In this document: positions 7,692-15,020 of the stretch, in pieces
Numbering within the stretch: position 1 is the stretch's first letter
Layout: every line of letters starts with the position of its first letter
Source of the DNA: JBEKYD01 sp049509915
GTDB taxonomy: Bacteria > Acidobacteriota > Terriglobia > Bryobacterales > Bryobacteraceae
Assembly (NCBI GenBank): GCA_049509915.1
Contig: JBEKZL010000168.1
Location: 1-16,565, forward strand
DNA: 16,565 nucleotides
Direction: 5' to 3'
Notes under the pieces: generated by a model
What the model saw: the letters and a program-made list of their open reading frames with translations, nothing else
What the model was told of the DNA's origin: nothing
Database searches by the model: none
Translations under genes and position numbers: made by a program

Positions 7692-9698
7692 ATGAGTAGT
7701 CCCATGACCAATGCCGCGCGGGAAGTGGAGCGGCTGCGCGCCGAACTGCGCCGCCACGAGCACCTGTATTACGTTGCCGACCAGCCGGAGATCTCCGACG
7801 CCGAGTACGATGCGCTGATGCGCCGGCTGATGGAGTTGGAACGGGAACATCCGGAGCTGGGTTCGCCCGATTCACCGACCGAACGGGTGGGGGGCAAGGC
7901 GAGGGAAGGCTTCGTCAAGGTTCGCCACACTTCGCCCATGCTCAGTCTGGACAACGCGCTCAACGAAGCGGAACTCCGCGATTTCGACCGGCGGGTGCAG
8001 GAATCGCTGCGCGGGGAAAGCTATCGCTACATGGCGGAGCTGAAGATGGACGGGCTGTCGACGGCCATGCGCTATCGAAACGGCCGGTTCGTACAGGCGG
8101 TGACGCGCGGGGACGGGGAGATTGGAGAAGACGTAACCGAGAACGCGCGCACCATCCGTTCGTTGCCGTTGCGGGTGGAAGCCGGCGACGGGTTGCGGGA
8201 CGGATTCGAAGCGCGCGGCGAAACGGTGATGAACCGGCGCGCATTCGAGCGGCTGAACGCGGAGCGCGAAGCCAATGGACAGGCGCGGTTCGCCAATCCG
8301 CGCAACGCGGCGGCGGGCTCGTTGCGCGTGCTGGAACCTAGGGTGACGGCTTCGCGGCGGCTGGATTTCCATCCGTATTTCCTGCTGGTGGAGGGTGAGC
8401 CGGCCCTCGGCAGCCAATCGGCGGCGCTCGAGGCGCTGGAGCGGTTGGGCTTCAAGGTGAGCCGGCAGCGGCGGATCTGCGACGGGGTGAAGGAAGTGCT
8501 GGAGTTTTGCGCGCGCTGGGAGGTGGAACGCGACACCCTTCCTTATGAGATCGACGGCGTGGTGGTAAAGGTGGACGCGGTGGCGCAGCAGCGGTTGCTG
8601 GGGTTTACTGCCAAGGCGCCGCGCTGGGCGATCGCCTACAAGTACCCGGCGCGGCAGGCGAAGACGCGGGTGGTTGGCATCGAAGTGCAGGTGGGTCGCA
8701 CGGGAACGCTGACGCCGGTGGCGGTGCTGGAGCCGAAGGAAGTGGGCGGGGTTACGGTTTCGCGGGCCACGCTGCACAACGAGGACGAAATTGGCAGGCT
8801 GGGGCTCGAGATCGGCGACGAAGTGGTGATCGAGCGCAGTGGGGACGTGATACCCAAGGTGGTGCGCGTGAGCGTGCAGGGGTCGCCGCGCAAGCCGTTC
8901 CGGATGCCGTCGCGCTGCCCGGTGTGCGGGGGCACGGTGGTGCGGGAGGAGGGCGAATCGGCCAGCCGCTGCATCAACACCAACTGCTCGGCGCGGCTGA
9001 AGCAATCGATTCTGCATTTCGCTTCGCGGGGGGTGATGAATATCGACGGGCTGGGCGAAGCGCTGGTGGAACAACTGGTGGACAAGGGCCTGATCACGAA
9101 TGTGGCCGACCTGTATTCGCTCACCGTGGAGAAGTTGGAGAATCTCGACCGGATGGGCGCCAAGTCTGCCGCCAAGCTGGTGGAGAACATCGAGAAGTCG
9201 AAGCGGAATCCGCTGCCTCGGGTTCTGGCGGCGCTGGGGATTCGTTTCGTGGGAGAGCGGACGGCCAATTTGTTGGGCGACTCGTTCGGCGAGTTGGATG
9301 CAATTGCAGGTGCCACAGTGGATGAACTCCAGGAAGCCGAGGAAGTTGGCCCTAAAGTGGCCGAAAGCATCTATCGGTTTTTCCGCGAGCCGCGCAACCA
9401 GAGCCTGGTGGAAGGGCTACGCCAGGCTGGCCTGGTGTTTAGCCAGGAGATCAAGCATTCCATCCTGGGACCGTTCCACGGGCTCACCTTTGTGCTCACC
9501 GGAACCCTGCCGACGCTGAGCCGCGAGGAAGCCAAGCGGCGCATCGAAGCCGCCGGCGGCAAGGTGGCCGGGTCGGTAAGCAGGAAGACCCACTACGTGG
9601 TAGCCGGCGAGGATGCAGGATCGAAGCTGACCAAGGCAAGGCAATTGAAAATCGCCATCATGAACGAAGAGCAGTTGCTGGCCCTGCTGGGGGATTAG
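7692..9698 (+). CDS. ligA: NAD+-dependent DNA ligase LigA
   Basis: A complete LigA of 668 residues, the normal length. It seals nicks with NAD+ as cofactor in replication and repair. Domain Ia lies at the N-terminus (RHEHLYYVADQPEISDAEYD, 21-40). The adenylated lysine is Lys118 in AELKMDG (KxDG motif). Adenylation-domain motifs FEARGE (172-177) and EIDGVVVK (286-293) follow, then the OB fold. The zinc finger has Cys409, 412, 427 and 432 (CPVCGG and CINTNC). Helix-hairpin-helix repeats run from about 440 to 580 and the BRCT domain from about 595 to 668. Two starts are possible, ATG 7692 (AGG at 7686-7688, a short spacer) and ATG 7704; the longer is kept. It has its own intergenic spaces on both sides, so it is probably monocistronic. 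Confidence 0.97.
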   Translation: MSSPMTNAAREVERLRAELRRHEHLYYVADQPEISDAEYDALMRRLMELEREHPELGSPDSPTERVGGKAREGFVKVRHTSPMLSLDNALNEAELRDFDRRVQESLRGESYRYMAELKMDGLSTAMRYRNGRFVQAVTRGDGEIGEDVTENARTIRSLPLRVEAGDGLRDGFEARGETVMNRRAFERLNAEREANGQARFANPRNAAAGSLRVLEPRVTASRRLDFHPYFLLVEGEPALGSQSAALEALERLGFKVSRQRRICDGVKEVLEFCARWEVERDTLPYEIDGVVVKVDAVAQQRLLGFTAKAPRWAIAYKYPARQAKTRVVGIEVQVGRTGTLTPVAVLEPKEVGGVTVSRATLHNEDEIGRLGLEIGDEVVIERSGDVIPKVVRVSVQGSPRKPFRMPSRCPVCGGTVVREEGESASRCINTNCSARLKQSILHFASRGVMNIDGLGEALVEQLVDKGLITNVADLYSLTVEKLENLDRMGAKSAAKLVENIEKSKRNPLPRVLAALGIRFVGERTANLLGDSFGELDAIAGATVDELQEAEEVGPKVAESIYRFFREPRNQSLVEGLRQAGLVFSQEIKHSILGPFHGLTFVLTGTLPTLSREEAKRRIEAAGGKVAGSVSRKTHYVVAGEDAGSKLTKARQLKIAIMNEEQLLALLGD

Positions 9699-10127
9699 GA
9701 TGGTCCTTCTCGCGGGCGCACGGATTTTCTTGTGGAAGAGGAGCGCGGGATAGGTGGGAACGCTCCTGAAATTAGAGCGGGAAGGGTAATATGGAAGATC
9801 AATCGAGGTATTTTGGAAGGTGACTGGCAGGACCGGGCTCCTCTTCCGACCTCAAGCTAATCCCGCGACGTGGCCATTGGGCCGGAGCTTCCCGCTAAAG
9901 CGTTCGAAACAAAGGAAAATTAAATTTCGTTTCTTTGTGATCCAACTACACGGCCCCCGCGGGGCCGTCACCGGGACGGGTGAAAAAGTGCTCCGCGCTT
10001 GGAGATTTAATTATCGAGCTGGTTGGGGGTGTTTCGGGGGGAACTCATTGAGGTAGCTGGGCTTCGAGGCTGATATTTTTCTTGGGACTGGCTTGCTTTC
10101 GTCAGGCGAAGTGGAAGGTGGCTGGTA
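9699..10127. other. Non-coding region between ligA and the PAS-LuxR gene
   Basis: No supported gene lies in these 429 bases. A 7-bp hairpin (AGGAGCG 9739-9745, CGCTCCT 9761-9767) lies 41 bases after the ligA stop. A GC-rich hairpin is at 9950-9968. An AT-rich patch is at 9905-9935, unusual for this GC-rich stretch and a candidate place for a promoter. GGAAGG at 10113-10118 is the ribosome binding site of the next gene. I recognise no riboswitch or small RNA. Confidence 0.55.
9950..9968. repeat. GC-rich stem-loop
   Basis: An 8-bp perfect stem ACGGCCCC/GGGGCCGT closes a CGC loop. Neither side is followed by a T-run, so an intrinsic terminator is not supported. It lies about 160 bases before the regulator gene. 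Confidence 0.5.
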
Positions 10128-10892
10128 GTGGAACCCTCGGAATTGGCGCAGGCCCGGGCTGAGGTGGAGCGACTCCACGCGGAACTGAAGGGGCTTGCCC
10201 TCGAACGGACCGCGGAGCGCGCGCTGGCAAAGAACGCCGCGACACAGCAGGCCGCGGCCCTCGATCGCGCAAAGGGGGCGTTGCGCGCGAGCGAGGACCG
10301 TTCCCGGTGCTACTTCGAACTCGGGCTTATCGGCATGGCGATCCTGTCGCCGGCCAAAGGATTGGTCGAGGTAAACGACCGCCTTTGCGAAATCCTGGGG
10401 TACGAACGGCATGAACTCGAGGGGATGACATGGGCGGCATTGGTCCATCCCGACGACCTGGCCGGCGATATCAAGCATAACTACGACCGCATGGTCGCCG
10501 GAGAGGTGGACGGATTTCTGATGCCGAAACGCTGGATCCGCAAGAATGGCGAAGTGGTTCACACCAACGTCTCGGTAAAATGCCACCGGTATGAGGACGG
10601 CTCCGTCGAATATCTCGCGGCCATGGTGGAGGATCTGGCCGGGCTCGATCATCCGGGTCAAGAGCCCGCGGCGGCTGGAGAGGCCGGGCCGGGAAAACCC
10701 GCCCTCTCCGAGCGCGAACTCGAGGTAGCGCGGCTGATCGGCTTGGGTAGGACCGTGAAAGAAATCGCCGCCGGGCTTGCGCTCAGCGAGAAAACCGTCA
10801 GCACCTACCGCGTCCGGATCCTGACCAAGCTCAACCTGAAGAGCACCGCCGAACTGATTCGCTACGCTCTCAAGAACCGGCTGGCGGAGTAG
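10128..10892 (+). CDS. PAS-domain transcription regulator with LuxR-type HTH
   Basis: A 254-residue protein in three parts. Residues 1-56 are charged and Ala-rich, probably coiled coil. Residues about 57-170 are a PAS domain (FELGLIGMAIL, EVNDRLCEILGYERHELEG, LVHPDDL, RKNGEVV). Residues about 192-251 are a LuxR/NarL-type helix-turn-helix (LSERELEVARLI, VKEIAAGLALSEKTVSTYRV, KLNLKSTAELIRYAL). It has no receiver domain, so it should answer to a ligand, redox cue or partner through PAS rather than by aspartate phosphorylation. GTG 10128 is supported by GGAAGG at 10113-10118, nine bases upstream. It lies 91 bases before the chemoreceptor gene on the same strand and may regulate that cluster; this link is inference. 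Confidence 0.88.
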   Translation: MEPSELAQARAEVERLHAELKGLALERTAERALAKNAATQQAAALDRAKGALRASEDRSRCYFELGLIGMAILSPAKGLVEVNDRLCEILGYERHELEGMTWAALVHPDDLAGDIKHNYDRMVAGEVDGFLMPKRWIRKNGEVVHTNVSVKCHRYEDGSVEYLAAMVEDLAGLDHPGQEPAAAGEAGPGKPALSERELEVARLIGLGRTVKEIAAGLALSEKTVSTYRVRILTKLNLKSTAELIRYALKNRLAE

Positions 10893-10915
10893 CCCCTCGT
10901 AGGACAAATACCTAC

Positions 10916-10943
10916 AAAAGCTTCGGCGACTTTCTCCCGATAA
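10916..10943 (+). promoter_or_regulatory. Sigma-28 (FliA)-like promoter before the chemoreceptor gene
   Basis: AAAAGCTT (10916-10923), a 12-base spacer, then CCCGATAA (10936-10943). Against the known flagellar/chemotaxis consensus TAAAGTTT-N11-GCCGATAA this is 6 of 8 and 7 of 8 matches, with the spacer one base longer. Transcription would start near 10950. A GTAGG-N7-CCTAC palindrome (10899-10915) abuts the -35 part and could be an operator. Recognition is by eye against the E. coli-type consensus. Confidence 0.45.
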
Positions 10944-10979
10944 AGCAACTGTGCAATAGAGAACATCGGGTAAGTCGCC
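10925..10979. repeat. Inverted repeat overlapping the putative promoter and leader
   Basis: GGCGACT and CCCGAT (within 10925-10941) face ATCGGG and AGTCGCC (within 10965-10979), with 4 against 2 unpaired bases between the two halves of the stem. The left arm covers the -10 element. A transcript started near 10950 would contain only the right arm, so this is more likely a DNA operator than an RNA hairpin of that transcript. Confidence 0.5.
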
Positions 10980-10983
10980 TGCC

Positions 10984-13053
10984 ATGGCCCCGATAGGTCT
11001 CTGCCCCGTTGTCGGGCGCCGACCCAAAAGACCCTCCGGAGTCAATGTGATCAGACAAAACGCAGAAGTACCGACCAACGGCGCGCCCGCTGTTCCGAGC
11101 CGCCTCGCTATGAACCGTCTTGGACCGCAAAAGGCTGCGGCGCCGCCCTTGAAGAAAACGGCGGAGCCCAACGGGCAGGGTGATGATATCGCCCAGAACC
11201 GCCTTACCGCCAAGAAACTGGCTGAGGAGAAGGCGCGCGCCCGGACCGTGGCCCGCGCGCAGGCCGTGGCGGAGAAACTCTCTACCGCGACCGATCAGGT
11301 ATCGAGCGCCATCGCCGAAGCTACCGGCGCGGTGGAAGAGCTGGAAAAGACGATGCATACCATCGCGGCGGGCGCCGAAGAAGCGTCGGCCGCGGCGGAA
11401 GAGTCCCGCGCTGCAATTAACCAGATCGAGAAGGCATCGGACCTGGCCAACGGCCGCGCGGAAGTATCCCTGCGGAAGGTCAACGAGTTGCAGGCCCTCG
11501 CCAGGTCGACGACGGCGGACATCGAGGCCCTCATCAAGGGAGTGGGAGACGCCGCCGACGCGAATCTGGAATCGGCAAAAATGATTGGTGAATTGGAGCG
11601 CCAGTCCGAGGAGATCGGCAAGATCGTTCATGCCGTGACGCGGATTGCCGACCAGACCAACCTGCTGGCCCTGAACGCGGCCATCGAAGCGGCACGCGCC
11701 GGGGAACATGGCAAGGGATTCGCCGTGGTAGCCGACGAAGTGCGCAATCTGGCGGAGATCAGCGAGAAGAGCGCCCGCGGCATCCAGGAAGTGGTCAACG
11801 AGATTCAAAACCAGGTGAAGGTGGTCGCCGGGGACACGGAAGCGGCTGGCAAAAAGGGCCGCGAGGAAGTGGAGAAGGCCAAGGTCATCACCCAGGACCT
11901 GCTTAAAATAGCCGCCGATTTCGAAGAGATCCAGGGAAATTGCGCCGAAATCCGAAAGAACGCGGCGGAAGCGCTGGCCGGCGCCAAGACATATCTGAAG
12001 GGCGCGGAGGAAATTGCCGCGGCCGCCGAAGAATCCACTTCGGCCTGCCAGGAAGCCCAGAAATCGACTCAGGAGCAGTCCAAAGCCTACTCGGAGATGA
12101 GCGACGCGGCCCGCTCGCTGGCGGAAATGGCGGAGTCGTTGAAGACTTCGACCAATGCGCAAAAGTCGGCCGAGGAACTGGCGGCTACCGCCGAACAGCT
12201 ATCCACCAACGCCGAGGAACTGAAGTCCTCCTCGCAGCAGATCACCACCGCCATCGAGCAGATCAACAAGGCGGCTGGGGCCCAGGCCAAGGCAGCCGAG
12301 ACATCTAACGCCCTGGGCGCTCAAATGCGGCATGCCGCCAAAGGCATGGGAGACCGTTCCGAATTGAGCGTGGAGAAAGCCCTTGGAACGCAAAAACTTC
12401 TCGCCAGCAACAAGACCAACGTGGATGCGCTGATTGTCAATATTGGCAAGAGCGCCGATGCCTCCGCCGAATCCGCCAGGAACATCCTGGAACTGGAGGA
12501 ACGGACGCGCCGGATCGACAAGATCGTCGATGCCATTGTCATGGTAACGGTTCAGACCAAGATGCTCGCGGTGAACGGCAATGTGGAAGCCGCGCGAGCC
12601 GGTGAATACGGCCGGGGCTTCTCGGTAGTGGCCGGCGACATCCGCTCTCTGGCCAATGAAAGCAGCGAAAACGCGGACAAAATCAAAGACCTGGTCAAGA
12701 ACGTGCAAACCCAGATCACCAAAGTTGCCGGGGATATCGAACTGGCCGGGAGCAAAGGCCGGGCCGAAGTGGAGCGGGCCAAAGTCTCCACGGCGAGCCT
12801 CGATCGGATCGCGAAAGAATCCGACGTAGTGGTGGCCGACATCCGGGAAATATCGAAAGCCTCCAGTGAGGCTGCCGCTGGCCTCGAACAAGCCGGCAAA
12901 GCCAGTCAGCAGATCGCCGCCGCCGCCGAGGAAACCGCCCGCGCCTCGACCGAAGCCGCCGGCGCATCCGAGCAGGGATTGAAGGCTGCCCAGGAGATAG
13001 CCCAGGCCATCGAGGACATCGCTTCGCAGGCCGATGAACTGCAGAACGGGTAG
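10984..13053 (+). CDS. Soluble chemoreceptor with two tandem MCP signalling domains
   Basis: A 689-residue chemoreceptor with no membrane segment and no recognised sensor domain. Residues 1-80 are Pro/Ala/Lys-rich and probably disordered; nearly all the rest is heptad-patterned helix. There are two hairpin tips: canonical QTNLLALNAAIEAARAGE at 224-241 with GKGFAVVADEVR to 254, and variant QTKMLAVNGNVEAARAGE at 524-541 with GRGFSVVAGDIR to 554. They are exactly 300 residues apart, and flanking segments (VAGDTEAAGKKG / VAGDIELAGSKG; EEIAAAAEES / QQIAAAAEET) keep that offset, so the gene arose by internal duplication. Consensus methylation pairs appear in repeat 1 (Glu132/133, 139/140, 349/350), fitting the cheB downstream. 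The tips should bind CheW and CheA. ATG 10984 is kept, but GTG 11047 has the better site (GGAG 11038-11041), and residues 1-21 look unconserved. Confidence 0.9.
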   Translation: MAPIGLCPVVGRRPKRPSGVNVIRQNAEVPTNGAPAVPSRLAMNRLGPQKAAAPPLKKTAEPNGQGDDIAQNRLTAKKLAEEKARARTVARAQAVAEKLSTATDQVSSAIAEATGAVEELEKTMHTIAAGAEEASAAAEESRAAINQIEKASDLANGRAEVSLRKVNELQALARSTTADIEALIKGVGDAADANLESAKMIGELERQSEEIGKIVHAVTRIADQTNLLALNAAIEAARAGEHGKGFAVVADEVRNLAEISEKSARGIQEVVNEIQNQVKVVAGDTEAAGKKGREEVEKAKVITQDLLKIAADFEEIQGNCAEIRKNAAEALAGAKTYLKGAEEIAAAAEESTSACQEAQKSTQEQSKAYSEMSDAARSLAEMAESLKTSTNAQKSAEELAATAEQLSTNAEELKSSSQQITTAIEQINKAAGAQAKAAETSNALGAQMRHAAKGMGDRSELSVEKALGTQKLLASNKTNVDALIVNIGKSADASAESARNILELEERTRRIDKIVDAIVMVTVQTKMLAVNGNVEAARAGEYGRGFSVVAGDIRSLANESSENADKIKDLVKNVQTQITKVAGDIELAGSKGRAEVERAKVSTASLDRIAKESDVVVADIREISKASSEAAAGLEQAGKASQQIAAAAEETARASTEAAGASEQGLKAAQEIAQAIEDIASQADELQNG

Positions 13054-13073
13054 CTGGTAGAGCGATCTCGTTT

Positions 13074-13079
13074 AAGGAG
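13074..13079 (+). promoter_or_regulatory. Ribosome binding site that decides the CheW-protein start
   Basis: AAGGAG lies 7 bases before ATG 13087. An in-frame TTG at 13084 would have only a 4-base spacer, so ATG 13087 is the likely start. Confidence 0.7.
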
Positions 13080-13086
13080 ATTCTTG

Positions 13087-14970
13087 ATGGAAACAGACAC
13101 TCTACGAACTTCCGCCGGCATGAAAGACGAAAGCCAACTGGTCACGTTCCTGTTGAAGGACGAGGAGTTCGGCTTCGACATCATGTCGGTACAGGAAATC
13201 ATTCGCCTCCCCAAGATGGCGAAAGTCCCGCGCACGCCGGCCTACGTGGACGGCATCGCTAATTTGCGTGGTGTGGTGCTGCCGGTCATCGACATGCGCA
13301 CCCGTTTCGGCATGGAACGGGCCGAAGAAACCGACCGCACCCGGGTATTGGTCGTCGATATCGACGGCGTCAAGACCGGTTTGCGCGTGGATCGGGTGAA
13401 ACAGGTGACGCGCGTATTGCGCAGCGAAATCGAACCACCTCCGGCGGCGATTCGGGGGACCTCTTCGGACTACCTCGAAGGGGTGGTGAAGCTCGACAAG
13501 GGGCAGCGAATCGTGATGGCGCTAAACGCGGCTCACGTCTGCGAAATCGGCGTGACCCACAAAGCGAATTCCGCCGGCCGCGCGCATTCGAATGCGGAAG
13601 CCGAGAGCAGCGAGTCGTCGCACAAATCCACGGGCGCCGACGCCGAAGTCCAAAAGGTGGTCACCTTTCGCATCGCCAGAGAGGAATTCGCCTTTCACAT
13701 GGAGCACGTTCGGGAGATCCTGCGGGTGCAGACTCCCAACCAGGTTCCCGACGTTCCCGAATACGTGCTGGGGGTGCTGACGGTTCGGGGCCAGATTCTT
13801 CCCGTCATCGACCTGCGGCGATTGCTGCAGCAGAGGTCTTTGGCGGATGAGTTCGCCGGCAACTGCCGGCCCCTGCGGGAAGACTATGAGCGCGCGCTGG
13901 AGCAGATCGAGAAGATCTTTGCCGGCAGCCCCAACCAGAAGGTGGAGTCCAAAGTAAGCGAGCGCCTCCGCAAGTGGCTCGCCGAAACCAACAGTTCCAG
14001 CCAGGTGCTGATGGAGACGCTGGCGCAGGCGCGCGGCCTGAACGAAATGGTCATCAAGCAGCTTCAGCTCCGGATAAAGCACCAGGAGCACGGCGACAGC
14101 GATGCCGCGCGGGTTTGCGGCGAGGAGGTGGTTTCCGGCGGCCGGAAGACCGTCGCCGCCTTGCACAAATTTGAAGAACAGATCGCTCAGAACATCCAGG
14201 AAGACCAGCGCATCATCGTGGTGGATGCCGAGGGCTTTGTACTGGGTTTGGTGGTGGATCACGTTCACGAGGTGCTGAACGTGCCCAAGAACCTAGTGGA
14301 ACCGCCGCCGCGCATCACCTCGAGCGGAGGGATGGAACTGTCGGGAGTCGCCAAACTGGACGACGGCGCGCGGTTGATCATGTTGCTGGATGTGGCCAGC
14401 CTGATGAAGGACCAGAAACTGCGGGACGTTCAGGACTCCTCCGTACAGACCGTCGAGGAGAAGAAGACCGGGGAAATCCAAAAAACCGGCGCCGGCGCGC
14501 AGGAATTAAGCGAAGTCCAACTGGTGACGTTCATGCTCGGCGCGGAGGAATACGGCGTTCCGATTTCGCAGATTCAGGAGATCGACCGCCTCGCCAAGAT
14601 CACCAAAGTGCCGAAGGCAGCGGCGTTCATCGAGGGCATCACGAACCTGCGCGGGGAAGTAATCCCCGTGCTGGACACGCGGAAGCGCTTCGATCTCGAA
14701 GTCAAACCGTCCGACGACCGCACCCGCATCATCATCGTGGATCTGGGCGGCGTCAAAACGGGTCTGGTGGTGGACTCGGTGCGCGAGGTGTTGAATCTCG
14801 CCAGGAAGGACATCGCCCCGCCTCCCGAAGCGATCGGGTCCGGAATCGATCAGCAGTTCATTTCCGGAATCGGCAAGGTGGATGCGGGCAAGCGCATGAT
14901 CGTGCTGCTCGATGTGGAGAGGATTCTCTCCCGGCAGGAGCGGGCGGATCTGTCCGAACTCGCCTCGTAA
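13087..14970 (+). CDS. Triple CheW-domain chemotaxis adaptor with a CZB-like insert
   Basis: A 627-residue cytoplasmic protein with three CheW (SH3-like) domains: about 17-154, 188-439 and 477-617. Each keeps the RG motif that in CheW follows the receptor/CheA contact region: NLRGVVLPVIDM (Arg61), TVRGQILPVIDL (Arg234), NLRGEVIPVLDT (Arg522). Domains 1 and 3 are ordinary in length. Domain 2 is split after VIDLRRLLQQ by about 120 mostly helical residues (250-372), then resumes at RIIVVDAEGFVLGLVVDHVHEVL. The insert resembles the CZB domain found in other CheW fusions but seems to lack its His/Cys ligands. CheW links receptors to the kinase CheA. The gene lies 33 bases after the receptor gene and before cheB. 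E. coli CheW has one domain in 167 residues. Confidence 0.92.
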   Translation: METDTLRTSAGMKDESQLVTFLLKDEEFGFDIMSVQEIIRLPKMAKVPRTPAYVDGIANLRGVVLPVIDMRTRFGMERAEETDRTRVLVVDIDGVKTGLRVDRVKQVTRVLRSEIEPPPAAIRGTSSDYLEGVVKLDKGQRIVMALNAAHVCEIGVTHKANSAGRAHSNAEAESSESSHKSTGADAEVQKVVTFRIAREEFAFHMEHVREILRVQTPNQVPDVPEYVLGVLTVRGQILPVIDLRRLLQQRSLADEFAGNCRPLREDYERALEQIEKIFAGSPNQKVESKVSERLRKWLAETNSSSQVLMETLAQARGLNEMVIKQLQLRIKHQEHGDSDAARVCGEEVVSGGRKTVAALHKFEEQIAQNIQEDQRIIVVDAEGFVLGLVVDHVHEVLNVPKNLVEPPPRITSSGGMELSGVAKLDDGARLIMLLDVASLMKDQKLRDVQDSSVQTVEEKKTGEIQKTGAGAQELSEVQLVTFMLGAEEYGVPISQIQEIDRLAKITKVPKAAAFIEGITNLRGEVIPVLDTRKRFDLEVKPSDDRTRIIIVDLGGVKTGLVVDSVREVLNLARKDIAPPPEAIGSGIDQQFISGIGKVDAGKRMIVLLDVERILSRQERADLSELAS

Positions 14971-14984
14971 ATCGAACCCGTGCC

Positions 14985-15004
14985 GGGGCCGGCGGGCCGG
15001 CCCC
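14985..15004 (+). repeat. GC stem-loop between the CheW gene and cheB
   Basis: GGGGCCGG and CCGGCCCC form a perfect 8-bp stem with a CGGG loop. It ends one base before the GGAG (15006-15009) that serves cheB. No T-run follows, so it may tune mRNA stability or ribosome access rather than end transcription. Confidence 0.65.
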
Positions 15005-15020
15005 TGGAGTTTACAAGCCC

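Noticed and set aside
7872..9074. 400-codon open frame on the - strand opposite ligA
   Set aside because: It is composed of Arg/His/Pro-rich sequence with no motif and is fully covered by the certain ligA gene.
9734..9896. Several inverted matches (GGAAGAGGAGC 9734-9744 with 9837-9847; AGCGGGAAG 9776-9784 with 9888-9896)
   Set aside because: The partners occur in the same order rather than nested, so they do not make one hairpin. In purine-rich sequence such matches can arise by chance. A structured leader RNA is possible but unsupported.
9950..9968. Possible intrinsic terminator
   Set aside because: The stem is good, but no T-run follows on either strand, and it is about 250 bases past ligA.
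10912..12162. Long open frame on the - strand opposite the chemoreceptor
   Set aside because: Its regular Leu/Arg/Gly pattern mirrors the heptad repeats of the receptor read backwards. It has no independent support.
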